Below are positions 1-8,467 of a DNA stretch of 64,000 nucleotides, one piece after another. Numbering within the stretch: position 1 is the stretch's first letter; each line of letters begins with the position of its first letter. Below the pieces are notes generated by a model. That model was not told the origin of the DNA. It saw only the letters and a program-made list of their open reading frames with translations, and searched no databases. The stretch covers positions 1,273,145-1,337,144 of the forward strand of contig NZ_JAIWNA010000002.1 in assembly GCF_020216065.1 (NCBI RefSeq). Direction: 5' to 3'. Source of the stretch: Nocardia rosealba. GTDB taxonomy: Bacteria > Actinomycetota > Actinomycetes > Mycobacteriales > Mycobacteriaceae. Made by a program: the position numbers and the translations under genes.

Positions 1-1064
1 CAGATGTCGTGGGCGGAGTTGTTGGCCCCGATCACCACGGCACGTTTGCCCGCGTAACGGTCAGGCCCGGGGTGCCGGCTGGAGTGGTGCTGGTCGCCCC
101 GAAAGCGGTCCATCCCAGGGAAATCCGGGATGTTCGGTTTGCCCGACATGCCGGTCGCGAGCACCAGGTGGTGCGGGCGCAAGACGAGCGGATCACCGTC
201 GCGTTCCACCTCCACCACCCAGGTTTCGCCGGCCTCGTCGTAGCGTGCCGAGGTGCAGGTGGTCTTGGACCAGTACGGCACCTCCATCACCTTGGTGTAC
301 ATCTCGAGCCAGTCGCCGATCTTGTCCTTCGGCGCGAACACCGGCCAGTTGTCGGGAAACGGCAGATACGGCAGGTGGTCGTACCAGACCGGATCGTGCA
401 GACACAGCGACTTGTACCGCTTGCGCCACTGGTCACCGGGGCGGTCGTGCTTGTCGACGACGAGGGCGGGCACGCCGAGCTGGCGCAGCCGCGCACCGAG
501 GGCGATACCACCCTGTCCCCCACCGACGACGAGCACGAACGGCTGTCGCGTGTAGCCGAGTTCGTGCTGTTCGCGTTCGCGTTGCTCGGACCAGGTCACC
601 CGGGCGCGGTCGGCACCGTGACGCACGCCCCTCGGCCGCCGTGGGCCTTTGCTCTCCTCGAAGCCCTTCAACTCCTGCAGGGTGGTGAGCAGGGTCCACG
701 CGCCCTCGTCGGTGAGCCGCAGGTGCCCGACACCGCGTCCGGCCCCGGTCTCGAAACCGATCCACGCGCTGATCACCCCGTCGGCCTCGGTCGGCGTCTC
801 GGTGGTGTGGAAACCGGACGGGTCGGTGTCGGCTAGCTGGGCTGCCAGCATGTCGGCGACGCCCGCCCGGCCCTCGACGGTCTTGATGTTCCAGGTGAAC
901 GCGATCAGGTCGCGCCAGAAGCTGTCGGTGGCGAACATGCCCGCCGCGGTGTCGACATCGCGCGCGGACAAGGCCGCCTCGAACGCCGTCAGCCAGGCGT
1001 CCACCCGCTGCTGGGGTCCGGCTACGTCCGATCCGTCGACGACGGGATCGAGTGTCTGGGTCAT
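1..1064 (-). CDS. Flavin-containing monooxygenase with N-terminal SnoaL-like domain (3' end cut by window)
   Basis: The frame is open from the ATG at 1064 to the window edge, giving 354 codons with the C-terminus missing. Residues 1-130 look like a SnoaL/NTF2-type domain. A flavin monooxygenase domain follows, with an FAD-binding VVGGGQGGIALG at about 179-190, a DKHDRPGDQWRKRY segment, and the start of the NADPH-binding GANNSAHD at the window edge. Such proteins oxygenate ketones, amines or sulfur compounds using NADPH and FAD; the substrate is unknown. A strong GGAGGA ribosome site precedes the start. The divergent GAF regulator 97 bp away is the likely controller. Confidence 0.85.
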   Translation of the reverse strand, partial: MTQTLDPVVDGSDVAGPQQRVDAWLTAFEAALSARDVDTAAGMFATDSFWRDLIAFTWNIKTVEGRAGVADMLAAQLADTDPSGFHTTETPTEADGVISAWIGFETGAGRGVGHLRLTDEGAWTLLTTLQELKGFEESKGPRRPRGVRHGADRARVTWSEQREREQHELGYTRQPFVLVVGGGQGGIALGARLRQLGVPALVVDKHDRPGDQWRKRYKSLCLHDPVWYDHLPYLPFPDNWPVFAPKDKIGDWLEMYTKVMEVPYWSKTTCTSARYDEAGETWVVEVERDGDPLVLRPHHLVLATGMSGKPNIPDFPGMDRFRGDQHHSSRHPGPDRYAGKRAVVIGANNSAHDI

Positions 1065-1125
1065 CGAATCCTCCTCCACAATCTGTGACATGAAGCACAC
1101 GTCATGCGGGAGGGGTGGCACAATC

Positions 1126-1145
1126 GTTGCAGCGCGTTGCAGCGC
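1126..1145. promoter_or_regulatory. Tandem 10-bp direct repeat between divergent genes
   Basis: GTTGCAGCGC occurs twice head to tail in the 96-bp gap between the monooxygenase and the GAF regulator. One repeat unit is about one helical turn, so two proteins would bind the same DNA face. It is a candidate operator for the adjacent regulator; this is inference from position. Confidence 0.45.
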
Positions 1146-1160
1146 TGACAGACGGCACCG

Positions 1161-2438
1161 ATGAAGGGCGCAGGCGTGGGCGATTTCGGCGCGTTCGTAC
1201 CCGGCACCGACCTCTCCGGGTACGCGCGTGAGCTGATCCGCATGCACGACGCCGTGATCGCCGGTGGGCGTTCGCCGCTGCGACCTCGCCCCCTCGTCGC
1301 CCGGTCGTGGTCGCGGGTGCTGGCGGCGGGGCTGGTGCCCGACCAGCCGAGGGCTCGCTCGGTGCTGGCCGTCGACGATGTCGAACGCAGGCGCCGCGAA
1401 TCCTCGCTCACCGCGGTGATCGACGACCTCACGCAGGCACTGTCCGATCTCACCGACACCGCTTCTCAGCTGATGCTGGTGGTCGCCGACGCCGAGGGCG
1501 TGATCCTGTGGCGACACGGTTCGGCGAAGGTGCGCCACCGGGCCGACACCCTGGGATTCCGCGAGGGCGCGCGCTGGACCGAGGACGCGGTCGGCACCAA
1601 CGCGATCGGCACCGCGCTGGCCGAGGCCAATCCGGTCCAGTTGTTCTCCGGTGAGCACTTCGAGCAGTTCCAGCACCCCTGGTTCTGCACGGCGGCCCCG
1701 ATCCACGACCCGCGCACCGGTACCCTGCTCGGAATCGTCGACATCAGTGGTCCCGCGCTGGCCCTGCATCCGGCGGTCACCGCGCTGGTGAGTACCGGCG
1801 TGCGGCTCGCCGAAGCGCAACTGTGGCGTCATCACGAGACCCGGCTCGACCGGCTGCGTTCGGCGGCGGGCCCCGCCCTGGCCGGGTTGTCCGGACCCGC
1901 CTTGGTCGTCGACGACAACGGCTGGGTGGCCCAGGCCGTCGGTGTCGGCGCCACGCACCGGGTGGCCGTGCCGAGACCCGACCGCCCGATCACCGTCCCC
2001 GGGCTAGGTCTGTGCACCGCCGAGCAGCTCGCCGACGGATGGCTGATCCGTCCGGACTCCGGCTCCCGGCTCACCCGCTTGGCGCTCGACCTGTCCGGTC
2101 CGCCGACCCTGCGCGCGCTCGGCGGCGAATCCGCCTGGTGCTGTGCGCTGTCGGCACGCCATGCCGAGATCCTGCTGCTGTTGCACCTGCACGGCCGACA
2201 GGGCATGACGGTCGGACGGCTCAGCGAAGCGCTGTTCGGCGATGCGGACCACGCCGTCGCGGTCCGGGCCGAGATTTCCCGATTGCGGCGGACGCTCGGT
2301 TCGGTGGTGGCGAGCCGACCCTATCGGATCGCCGAATCTGCCAGCCTGACAGTCACTTTCGGCTCGGCCGAGCGCCTCGCCGACTGCGATTTCATCCGAC
2401 ACAGCGCGGGACCGGGCTTACGCGCACTCTGCCGGTGA
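1161..2438 (+). CDS. GAF-domain transcriptional regulator (AcoR-like sensor part, no AAA+ domain)
   Basis: This 425-residue protein begins with a segment typical of the AcoR/sigma-54-activator sensor region (RPLVARSWSRVLAAG at about 44-58). A GAF-type sensor follows at about 85-225, including GTNAIGTAL and the HPWFCTAAPIHDP stretch common in this family. It lacks the AAA+ ATPase and Fis-type helix of true sigma-54 activators. Instead the last 110 residues carry a winged-helix-like segment (GMTVGRLSEALFG...EISRLRRTLGSV). This truncated architecture is common in actinobacteria, which lack sigma-54. It probably senses a small ligand and controls the divergent monooxygenase. The effector is unknown. 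Confidence 0.8.
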   Translation: MKGAGVGDFGAFVPGTDLSGYARELIRMHDAVIAGGRSPLRPRPLVARSWSRVLAAGLVPDQPRARSVLAVDDVERRRRESSLTAVIDDLTQALSDLTDTASQLMLVVADAEGVILWRHGSAKVRHRADTLGFREGARWTEDAVGTNAIGTALAEANPVQLFSGEHFEQFQHPWFCTAAPIHDPRTGTLLGIVDISGPALALHPAVTALVSTGVRLAEAQLWRHHETRLDRLRSAAGPALAGLSGPALVVDDNGWVAQAVGVGATHRVAVPRPDRPITVPGLGLCTAEQLADGWLIRPDSGSRLTRLALDLSGPPTLRALGGESAWCCALSARHAEILLLLHLHGRQGMTVGRLSEALFGDADHAVAVRAEISRLRRTLGSVVASRPYRIAESASLTVTFGSAERLADCDFIRHSAGPGLRALCR

Positions 2439-2466
2439 CTTCGCGGTCGATGCCGTACTCGGACGA

Positions 2467-2504
2467 TCGGCGCCGGGATGGAATTCACGACATCCCGGCG
2501 CCGA
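2467..2504. terminator. Intrinsic hairpin between convergent genes
   Basis: A perfect 14-bp stem (2467-2480 with 2491-2504) encloses a 10-base loop. It sits between the stop of the GAF regulator and the stop of the secreted protein on the other strand, so it can serve both. There is no U-tract, as is usual in high-GC actinobacteria. Confidence 0.75.
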
Positions 2505-2545
2505 GAGCACAGCTGAGCCGATAGTCAGGGCAGCCTGGTGCCAGG

Positions 2546-3202
2546 TCAACTGACCGTTGCGGTGATCTTGACCGCCGGCGTGACCTTGTACTCGGTGGCG
2601 AAGGTGATCGTCTCACCCTGCGTCAGGAGTCCCTGACACGTCGGCGTCCCCTCGGCCGTGGCCAACTTCACCACGGCCGTGGTCGCTTTGAGGGTGGAGG
2701 TGGCGTTCGTGTACGTCATCGCGGTGTGATGAGTCCAGAACCCGCACGAGTTTCCGACGACCGTAGTGAAGACCAGGTTGATCGAGTTGAACAGGTCGCC
2801 ATTGACCAGCGAGGTCGTCCCTGTGGCCGCATTGTAAGACTTGCCCGTGAAGTTCGAGGCGCCCGCCGCTGCGGTGAACTGCCCTCGCCACGCCGTGCCG
2901 TCGGGAGCGGTGCAGTTGATCAGGTCCGTGTACTTGATGGCACCGAGCCCGGAGGTCGTCCGGGTACCTGCGGGCAGGGAGCCCGACGAGGACAGGCTCG
3001 GACAGGTGAATATCGTTGTGCCGCTTTTGTTCTTCACGACCAGCGGTCCCGACACCGCCGAGAACGCGCCGTTGCTGTTGGGGTTGACGACTGTCCAGGT
3101 AGTGGTTGCCGCGTGTGCGGGCGCCGAGAGCGCGGCGGTCGCGAGCAAGGGTGCGGCCACGGTGATCGCTGCCAGAAGGTGGCTGGTGCGCATTCCGAAC
3201 AT
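2546..3202 (-). CDS. Secreted protein of unknown function
   Basis: This 218-residue protein has a clear Sec signal peptide: Met-rich start, hydrophobic stretch LLAAITVAAPLLATAAL and an AHA cleavage site near residue 31. The mature part is rich in Thr, Ser, Asn and Gly with four cysteines, suggesting an all-beta extracellular domain with disulfides. No catalytic motif was recognised. Starts at codon 1 or at the Met of codon 4 are both possible. A comparable secreted beta-rich protein is encoded at 6908-7525 on the other side of the alkane cluster. Confidence 0.75.
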   Translation of the reverse strand: MFGMRTSHLLAAITVAAPLLATAALSAPAHAATTTWTVVNPNSNGAFSAVSGPLVVKNKSGTTIFTCPSLSSSGSLPAGTRTTSGLGAIKYTDLINCTAPDGTAWRGQFTAAAGASNFTGKSYNAATGTTSLVNGDLFNSINLVFTTVVGNSCGFWTHHTAMTYTNATSTLKATTAVVKLATAEGTPTCQGLLTQGETITFATEYKVTPAVKITATVS

Positions 3203-3329
3203 AGTGGTCTCGATTCATCAAGCCAGAGAACGCGTCGGGCGACCGACCAGACCGTCGTGCCGCGAGACGCACCGGGCGTAACAGCCCAGCCAGGTGACCG
3301 TATCAACGAAACTCGTTGCTTAGCACACA

Positions 3330-3353
3330 GTTTGAACTAATTAGTTTTCAAAC
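3330..3353. promoter_or_regulatory. AT-rich interleaved inverted repeats upstream of the secreted protein gene
   Basis: GTTTGAA (3330-3336) is mirrored by TTCAAAC (3347-3353), and inside lies the palindrome AACTAATTAGTT (3335-3346), centred one base away. The stretch is far more AT-rich than its surroundings. It lies about 130 bp upstream of the minus-strand secreted protein gene and just past the TetR stop, so it may be that gene's operator/promoter region. Confidence 0.45.
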
Positions 3354-3408
3354 CAATCAGTCAGGAATTATTGCTCCGCAGCGGCACGCCCGCAGCACGG
3401 CGTTCGAC

Positions 3409-4023
3409 TCAGTCCGGGAACACACCGGCCAGCACAGCACCGATCTGCACCACCGCGCGGTCGACACTGCCGGTGGGCTGGAACAGGTGACTCAGGGTGA
3501 GCCGCACCATGATCTCGACGATCGAGGTGATCTCCTCGTCGGACAGCTGAGGCAACTGGTAGCGGTCGCGGACCGTGATCGTGAGCGCGTCGACCGCCCG
3601 GACGAGCACCGGCTGCGCGTCGCTCACCAAGGCGGGCAGCAGGGCGGTGTCGGCATCCTGACGAGCGGAGAGGACCGCCTTGATCAACGTGTTGTCACCG
3701 GCGGTGCGCAGGGTGTATTCGGCGGCGGCGGTGATCCCGGCGAGGGGGTCGGCCGGATGCTCGCCCAACGTGTCGGCCACCCCGCTCAGGTAGATGCCGG
3801 TCTCGCGCTCGATGAGGGCATCCGCCAAAGCCTGCTTGGTGCCGATCTCCTTGTAGAGGACCGGTCTGCTGATGCCGACCTCCTTCGCGATACGCGACAT
3901 GTTGACCGCGCCCCAGCCTTCGGAAACGACCATGGTGCGGGCAGCGTCGAGCATGCGATCGCGCAACAGCTGACGCATCTCGGACTGGAAGTTCGGCGAT
4001 TCGGCCACCCAGCCATCGTACAT
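3409..4023 (-). CDS. TetR-family regulator, probable alkane cluster repressor
   Basis: The 204-residue protein carries an N-terminal TetR helix-turn-helix at about 25-65 (AVNMSRIAKEVGISRPVLYKEIG) and a helical ligand-binding C-terminal half. It is transcribed away from alkB across a 124-bp gap. Actinobacterial alkane clusters usually carry a TetR gene (AlkU type), typically downstream of rubB; here it is divergent. Repression of alkB relieved by an alkane-derived effector is the likely role. The start is uncertain because no good ribosome site precedes 4023; a GTG at 4008 is an alternative. Confidence 0.85.
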   Translation of the reverse strand: MYDGWVAESPNFQSEMRQLLRDRMLDAARTMVVSEGWGAVNMSRIAKEVGISRPVLYKEIGTKQALADALIERETGIYLSGVADTLGEHPADPLAGITAAAEYTLRTAGDNTLIKAVLSARQDADTALLPALVSDAQPVLVRAVDALTITVRDRYQLPQLSDEEITSIVEIMVRLTLSHLFQPTGSVDRAVVQIGAVLAGVFPD

Positions 4024-4147
4024 GTGGCCCGAAGTGACAGCTTCGTTGACAACCCATGACTCTATGTATTTACTGAGAACACATCGGCATCAGTTGTAAA
4101 CGAGCTCGACAATGCCCGGGAAATGTCTCGGTGATCAGGAGAACGAG
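4024..4147 (+). promoter_or_regulatory. Divergent alkB / TetR promoter region
   Basis: This 124-bp gap is AT-rich for the window. A TTGACA at 4046-4051 matches a -35 element, and TTTACT at 4069-4074, 17 bases on, could be its -10 for alkB. An AGGAGA ribosome site at 4137-4142 lies five bases before the alkB ATG at 4148. The TetR operator must lie here but no convincing palindrome was found. Confidence 0.5.
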
Positions 4148-5368
4148 ATGACGACATCGCGAAACCACGAAGAACCGGCCACGGCCCTGCAATGGCGTGA
4201 TTCCAAGCGCTATCTGTGGTTGTTCGGCCTCGTCGCCCCCAGTGCGGCAATGCTGGCCACGGCGCTCGTCTGGGTGTTCAACCAGCTGGGCTGGCAGGTG
4301 GTGGCGCCGGTGTGGTGGTGGCTCGGCCCGATCCTGGTGTACGTCCTGCTGCCGACCCTCGACCGCTTCTTCGGGCCCGACGGTGCGAACCCACCGGAGG
4401 AGGTGATGGCACAGCTGGAGAACGACAGGTACTACCGCTACTGCACCTACGCCTACATTCCGCTACAGCTGATCAGCCTGGTTTTCGCTTGTTACCTCTG
4501 GACCGCGGACAACCTCTCCTGGCTCGGAATCGACGGCGGTCTGGGCCTGGCCTCGAAGATCGGTTTGGCCTTCACCATCGGGGCGATGGGCGGTGTCGGT
4601 ATCAACACCGCCCACGAACTCGGCCACAAGAAGGACGAACTCGAGCGCTGGCTGTCGAAGATCACGCTGGCCCAGACCTTCTACGGGCACTTCTACATCG
4701 AGCACAACCGCGGCCACCACGTGCGTGTCGCGACGCCGGAGGACCCGGCCAGCGCCCGCTTGGGCGAATCGTTCTGGAGTTTCCTGCCGCGCAGTGTGTG
4801 GGGCAGCCTGAAGTCCGCGTGGGAACTGGAAGCCACCCGCCTGCGCCGGCTGGACAAGAGGCCGTTCTCGCCGCACAACGACGTGCTCAACGCGTGGTCG
4901 ATGTCGGTGGTGCTGTGGGCGGCGCTGGTCGCGGTGTTCGGCCCCACGATCCTGCCGTTCCTGGTGATCCAGGCCGTCTACGGGTTCTCCCTGCTCGAGA
5001 CGGTGAACTACCTCGAGCACTACGGTCTGCTGCGGAGCAAGACCGCCTCGGGTCGCTACGAGCGCTGCACCCCCGAGCACAGCTGGAACTCCGACCACAT
5101 CGTCACCAATATCTTCCTCTACCACCTGCAACGCCACAGCGACCACCACGCCAATCCCACCCGGCGCTACCAGATCCTGCGCCATATGGACGGCGCGCCC
5201 GAACTGCCGAGCGGGTACGCGAGCCTGATCGGCCTGGCCTACCTGACCCCTTTGTGGCGCAAGGTGATGGACCATCGTGTGCTCGCGCACTACAACGGCG
5301 ACATCACCCGGGTCAATATCCAGCCGAGCAAGCGCGCGAAGATCCTCGCGCAGTACGGAGCGAACTGA
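4148..5368 (+). CDS. alkB: Alkane 1-monooxygenase AlkB
   Basis: This 406-residue integral membrane di-iron enzyme inserts oxygen at the terminal carbon of medium-chain alkanes using electrons from rubredoxin. The histidine boxes that ligate iron are intact: HELGH at 156-160, EHNRGHH at 185-191 and HSDHH at 330-334, plus the AlkB signature NYLEHYG at 287-293. About six hydrophobic segments precede and separate the boxes. The ATG at 4148 is preferred over one at 4112 because AGGAGA lies just upstream. Its TGA overlaps the ATG of the rubredoxin gene (TGATG), so the two are translationally coupled. No rubredoxin domain is fused to the C-terminus. Confidence 0.96.
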   Translation: MTTSRNHEEPATALQWRDSKRYLWLFGLVAPSAAMLATALVWVFNQLGWQVVAPVWWWLGPILVYVLLPTLDRFFGPDGANPPEEVMAQLENDRYYRYCTYAYIPLQLISLVFACYLWTADNLSWLGIDGGLGLASKIGLAFTIGAMGGVGINTAHELGHKKDELERWLSKITLAQTFYGHFYIEHNRGHHVRVATPEDPASARLGESFWSFLPRSVWGSLKSAWELEATRLRRLDKRPFSPHNDVLNAWSMSVVLWAALVAVFGPTILPFLVIQAVYGFSLLETVNYLEHYGLLRSKTASGRYERCTPEHSWNSDHIVTNIFLYHLQRHSDHHANPTRRYQILRHMDGAPELPSGYASLIGLAYLTPLWRKVMDHRVLAHYNGDITRVNIQPSKRAKILAQYGAN

Positions 5369-5544
5369 TGGCCGCCTACCTCTGCCCCGTGTGCGACTAC
5401 GTCTACGACGAGCGCTTCGGCGCTCCCCGTGAAGGTTTCGCCGCAGGCACCGCCTGGTCGTTGATTCCCGAACAGTGGTGCTGTCCGGACTGCGGTGTCC
5501 GCGAGAAGGTCGACTTCGACATGCGTGAGGTGAGTCGCGGATGA
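5368..5544 (+). CDS. rubA: Rubredoxin, AlkG1 (RubA1) type
   Basis: This 58-residue iron-sulfur-free electron carrier has both iron-binding motifs: CPVC at residues 6-9 and CPDC at 39-42. It passes electrons from rubredoxin reductase. The residues after the second motif read GVREKVDF, so an arginine follows it. Literature on alkane rubredoxins describes such an arginine insertion as the mark of the AlkG1 group, which could not replace AlkG in alkane hydroxylation assays. Most rhodococcal clusters have a second, AlkG2-type gene next to it; none is present here. Both ends overlap neighbouring genes by 1-4 bases. Confidence 0.93.
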   Translation: MAAYLCPVCDYVYDERFGAPREGFAAGTAWSLIPEQWCCPDCGVREKVDFDMREVSRG

Positions 5545-6779
5545 GCGGGCGGATCGTGATCGTCGGCGCCGGTGTCGCCGGCGCCACCGCGGCACACACC
5601 TTGCGCCGCGAGGGGTATACCGGCGAGATCGTGCTCGCCGGCGCGGAACCGACGATGCCCTATCGTCGGCCCGCGGTCTCGAAGGAACTACTCGCGGGCA
5701 CCGCCTCGGTGGAACGCACCCTGCTGAAGCCGGTGAAGTTCTGGGCCGACAATGCCATCGATCTGCGGGCGGCGACCAGGGTCGACGCGATCGACACCGA
5801 CCGTGCGTCGGTGCGATTGAGCACGGGTGAAGACCTCGGCTACGACAGCTTGCTGCTCGCGACCGGCGCGCGGGCACGCCACATCGACACCGCGTCCACC
5901 CGCGTGCACACCTTGCGGACGCTGTCCGACATCACGGCGCTGCGAGCGGCGATCGATGCCGGCGGGTCACTGCTGATCGTCGGCGGCGGGCTGATCGGCT
6001 GCGAGGTGGCCGCTACCGCCCGCGGCCTCGGTGCCGATGTGACGCTGTTGCACGCGGGCCCCGCGCTGCTCGACCGGGTGGTGCCGCAGGCGGTGTCGGA
6101 CCTGCTGCGCGACCTCCATCAGGAGCACGGCGTCGTCGTCGAGACAGAGTTCAGCACAACGTATCTCGGCGACACCGCCGACGCCGTGACAGCCACGGCG
6201 GCCGACGGGCGCAGCCGGTCGGCCGGGGCCGCTCTGGTCGCCATCGGAGCGGCGCCCGACACCGCCTTGGCCGAAGCCGCCGGCCTGGCCGTCAACGAGG
6301 GCATCGTCATCGATCAGCACTACCGCACATCGGCACCGGGAGTGTTCGCCGCGGGCGACGCGACCACCGCCTTCAACTCCCACCGCGGCGAGTTCGAGAG
6401 CGGCCGGCAGTGGAACTCGGCGATGTCCGCGGGCGCCGCCGCGGCGAGGGCCATCCTGGGCCGCCCGGCCGCCCCCGTCGAAATCCCTTGGGGCTGGACC
6501 GATCAGCACGGACTCTCCCTGCAATTCGCCGGCTGGGTCCACCCGCACGACGACCTCGTCGTCGAAGGCACCGTGGCATCCCGGGACTTCCTCGCCGTGG
6601 CCGTCCGCGACGGCCTGCCCGTCGGCGCCGTCGCGGTGGCCAGGCCTCGGGAACTCCGCGCGGCGCGGGCGGCCATCGCCGCCGGTGCCCCCTGGACCAC
6701 CAGTTCATTCCGCAGTTCCGAAAGAAGTGGAAACCTTTCCACAATTAACTATCCGGAGAAAATAACTAATAGCGGATAA
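5541..6779 (+). CDS. rubB: Rubredoxin reductase (FAD/NAD(P)H-dependent)
   Basis: This 412-residue pyridine nucleotide-disulfide oxidoreductase-fold protein resembles rubredoxin and ferredoxin reductases. The FAD site VIVGAGVAGATAA lies at 6-18, the NAD(P)H site LLIVGGGLIGCEVAA near 144-158, and the second FAD motif APGVFAAGD near 268-276. It completes the electron chain NAD(P)H to RubA to AlkB. Its ATG overlaps the rubA stop. The last 25 codons fall in unusually AT-rich DNA (from about 6715) that includes the inverted repeat GTGGAAA/TTTCCAC (6727-6742), so the extreme C-terminus is atypical and the repeat may act in termination. Confidence 0.93.
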   Translation: MSGRIVIVGAGVAGATAAHTLRREGYTGEIVLAGAEPTMPYRRPAVSKELLAGTASVERTLLKPVKFWADNAIDLRAATRVDAIDTDRASVRLSTGEDLGYDSLLLATGARARHIDTASTRVHTLRTLSDITALRAAIDAGGSLLIVGGGLIGCEVAATARGLGADVTLLHAGPALLDRVVPQAVSDLLRDLHQEHGVVVETEFSTTYLGDTADAVTATAADGRSRSAGAALVAIGAAPDTALAEAAGLAVNEGIVIDQHYRTSAPGVFAAGDATTAFNSHRGEFESGRQWNSAMSAGAAAARAILGRPAAPVEIPWGWTDQHGLSLQFAGWVHPHDDLVVEGTVASRDFLAVAVRDGLPVGAVAVARPRELRAARAAIAAGAPWTTSSFRSSERSGNLSTINYPEKITNSG

Positions 6780-6907
6780 CGATATTCAGGGCGTATCGAT
6801 TCGCGATTTCAGCCACGAAAAGAAGATGGCGAGCTATATTTTTAAAACACCCACTTTGTAGTTGGGCATACCGCCACTCCACTGCTCGACATTTTCTGGA
6901 GATCGCC
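6780..6907 (+). promoter_or_regulatory. AT-rich promoter region of secreted protein gene
   Basis: 128 bases of low GC content between rubB and the secreted protein. It contains runs such as ATATTTTTAAAAC at about 6835-6847 and a TCTGGAGA ribosome site at 6895-6902 just before the ATG at 6908. No repeat longer than 7 bp was noticed. Confidence 0.4.
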
Positions 6908-7525
6908 ATGATATCGACCACTTCCCTGTTTCGCGCAGGCTTTATCGCTCCGGTGGCTGTCGCTACCGTCTTTTGTCTGGCCGCACCCGTCAACGCGGCG
7001 CCGGTCAGCGTGAACTGGGCATGCCGGGGCACCGTCCTCGGGATCAGCCAGACCTCGAACATGAACACGACGGTCACCGGTACGGCGCCGGGCTCGGCGG
7101 CATCGGGATCCGCGGTGGCCATCACCATCACACCCGGTGCGTCGTCGGTGCCGAGTTCGGCTTCCGGCTTCACGGTGAACAACATCAGCAACCTGAAGAT
7201 GACCATTCCCACCCCGGCGAACTCGACCCTGGTCTCGGCCAGCGCCTCCGGAGGTAGCGTGGCGGGCACGGTCGCGACGTCCGGTGGGAACGTCGTGCTG
7301 ACCATTCCCGGGCCGATCGCCGGTGGTACCAGCTTCACTCCGCCCGCGGTGACCATCAATGTCACCGCGGGTGCCGCTGGAACGTCGATCACCAGCAAGT
7401 ACGCGGGAACCAGCTACACAAGTCCCGGTATGACCATGACGACCAACGTCTCGTTCGTCGGCAACGTAGCGACTTCGTGCTACCCGAACCCCTCCCCGAC
7501 CCTGACCACAACCACCGTCACCTAG
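6908..7525 (+). CDS. Secreted beta-rich protein of unknown function
   Basis: This 205-residue protein has a Sec signal peptide (hydrophobic core at about 9-27, cleavage near VNA/AP at 29-31). The mature part is Thr/Ser/Gly/Val-rich with one Cys near each end (VNWACRG and ATSCYPN) that could pair, and repeated alternating hydrophobic patterns typical of a beta-sandwich. It resembles small secreted actinobacterial proteins of unknown role; no catalytic residues are evident. It has its own AT-rich leader and a strong hairpin terminator, so it is probably monocistronic. Confidence 0.75.
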   Translation: MISTTSLFRAGFIAPVAVATVFCLAAPVNAAPVSVNWACRGTVLGISQTSNMNTTVTGTAPGSAASGSAVAITITPGASSVPSSASGFTVNNISNLKMTIPTPANSTLVSASASGGSVAGTVATSGGNVVLTIPGPIAGGTSFTPPAVTINVTAGAAGTSITSKYAGTSYTSPGMTMTTNVSFVGNVATSCYPNPSPTLTTTTVT

Positions 7526-7587
7526 GCCCATGGACAGGCGCTACGGCACGATGACCCACGCCCGCGCCGACAATCCGTGGTGAAGAT

Positions 7588-7623
7588 GTCCGGACCGGGC
7601 CGCGCGAGCGGCCCGGTCCGGAC
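7588..7623 (+). terminator. Long intrinsic terminator hairpin
   Basis: A perfect 16-bp stem (7588-7603 with 7608-7623) closes a GCGA tetraloop, 62 bases after the secreted protein stop. No U-tract follows. It is one of the most stable hairpins in the window and most likely ends the 6908 transcript. Confidence 0.8.
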
Positions 7624-7889
7624 CCGGCGAGACCATATACATCACTATCGACAATGGTTGCCCCCCTTGCGGTTTGGTGCAGAGTAACCATATTCGACCG
7701 AAAAGTCCGATGGGCGTATCGCGCCCGCCATCGTGTCGTACGCTGCATGTCCGACACAGCCACGGTTCACTTCGGTGGCCGCGGTGGTGCCGATCTCGTG
7801 AGGTTCGATCGACAGGAGCCACCATGCCCCCTTCGAACGCCCGGCGGCGATCCTTCCGCCCGTAGGGAAGCTCTGATCGGTGACTGCTG

Positions 7890-8399
7890 ATGGGAAAGCT
7901 CGTGTGCCCCACTACTAGCGAACCCGCCCGGATCTCGGTCGAGCTCAAAAGGGCGCTGGAGTTCTATCACGGATCCGTCGAGGATCTGATTCGCGAATTG
8001 ATCAGAGTGCTCGGCGTGAACGAGACCGATCGACGCGCCCTCGAAATCGTGCTGCTCGAGGACGAGAAATCCACCACTCCGGGCAGGCTGGCCGAACGGC
8101 TCGGCCTCACCGCGGCGGGCGTCACGATCATGCTCAACCGGCTGGAGAAACAGGGCTATATCGTCCGCTCGCTGCACCCGACCGATCGTCGCCGGGTGAT
8201 AGTGATGGCCACCGAACTCGCGGCCCACCGGGTACGGGAAATTGTCGTACCCATGATCGTCGAGAGTTACAAGATGTTGCTGAGCTATTACAACACCGCC
8301 GAACTCGAAATAATCGCCGACTTTCTGACCCGCGCGGGCGAACTGCAACAAATACACCGGCAACGGCTACGTGAGGTACATCCCTACTCGAAACCCTGA
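7890..8399 (+). CDS. MarR-family transcriptional regulator
   Basis: This 169-residue protein has a winged helix typical of MarR: the recognition region is TPGRLAERLGLTAAGVTIMLNRLEKQGYI at about 62-90, followed by the wing segment HPTDRRRVIVM. Helices at both ends would form the dimer. The ribosome site is weak and the first codons are ambiguous (a GTG five codons in is possible). The next gene encodes a surface Thr-rich protein 69 bp downstream on the same strand. The effector and target are unknown. Confidence 0.85.
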   Translation: MGKLVCPTTSEPARISVELKRALEFYHGSVEDLIRELIRVLGVNETDRRALEIVLLEDEKSTTPGRLAERLGLTAAGVTIMLNRLEKQGYIVRSLHPTDRRRVIVMATELAAHRVREIVVPMIVESYKMLLSYYNTAELEIIADFLTRAGELQQIHRQRLREVHPYSKP

Positions 8400-8467
8400 A
8401 ATGGCCGCGACGTCCGCATTGTTGCCACCGGTTCGCACGGTAGGCGTACCTCGAGGGAGAAGCCAGG

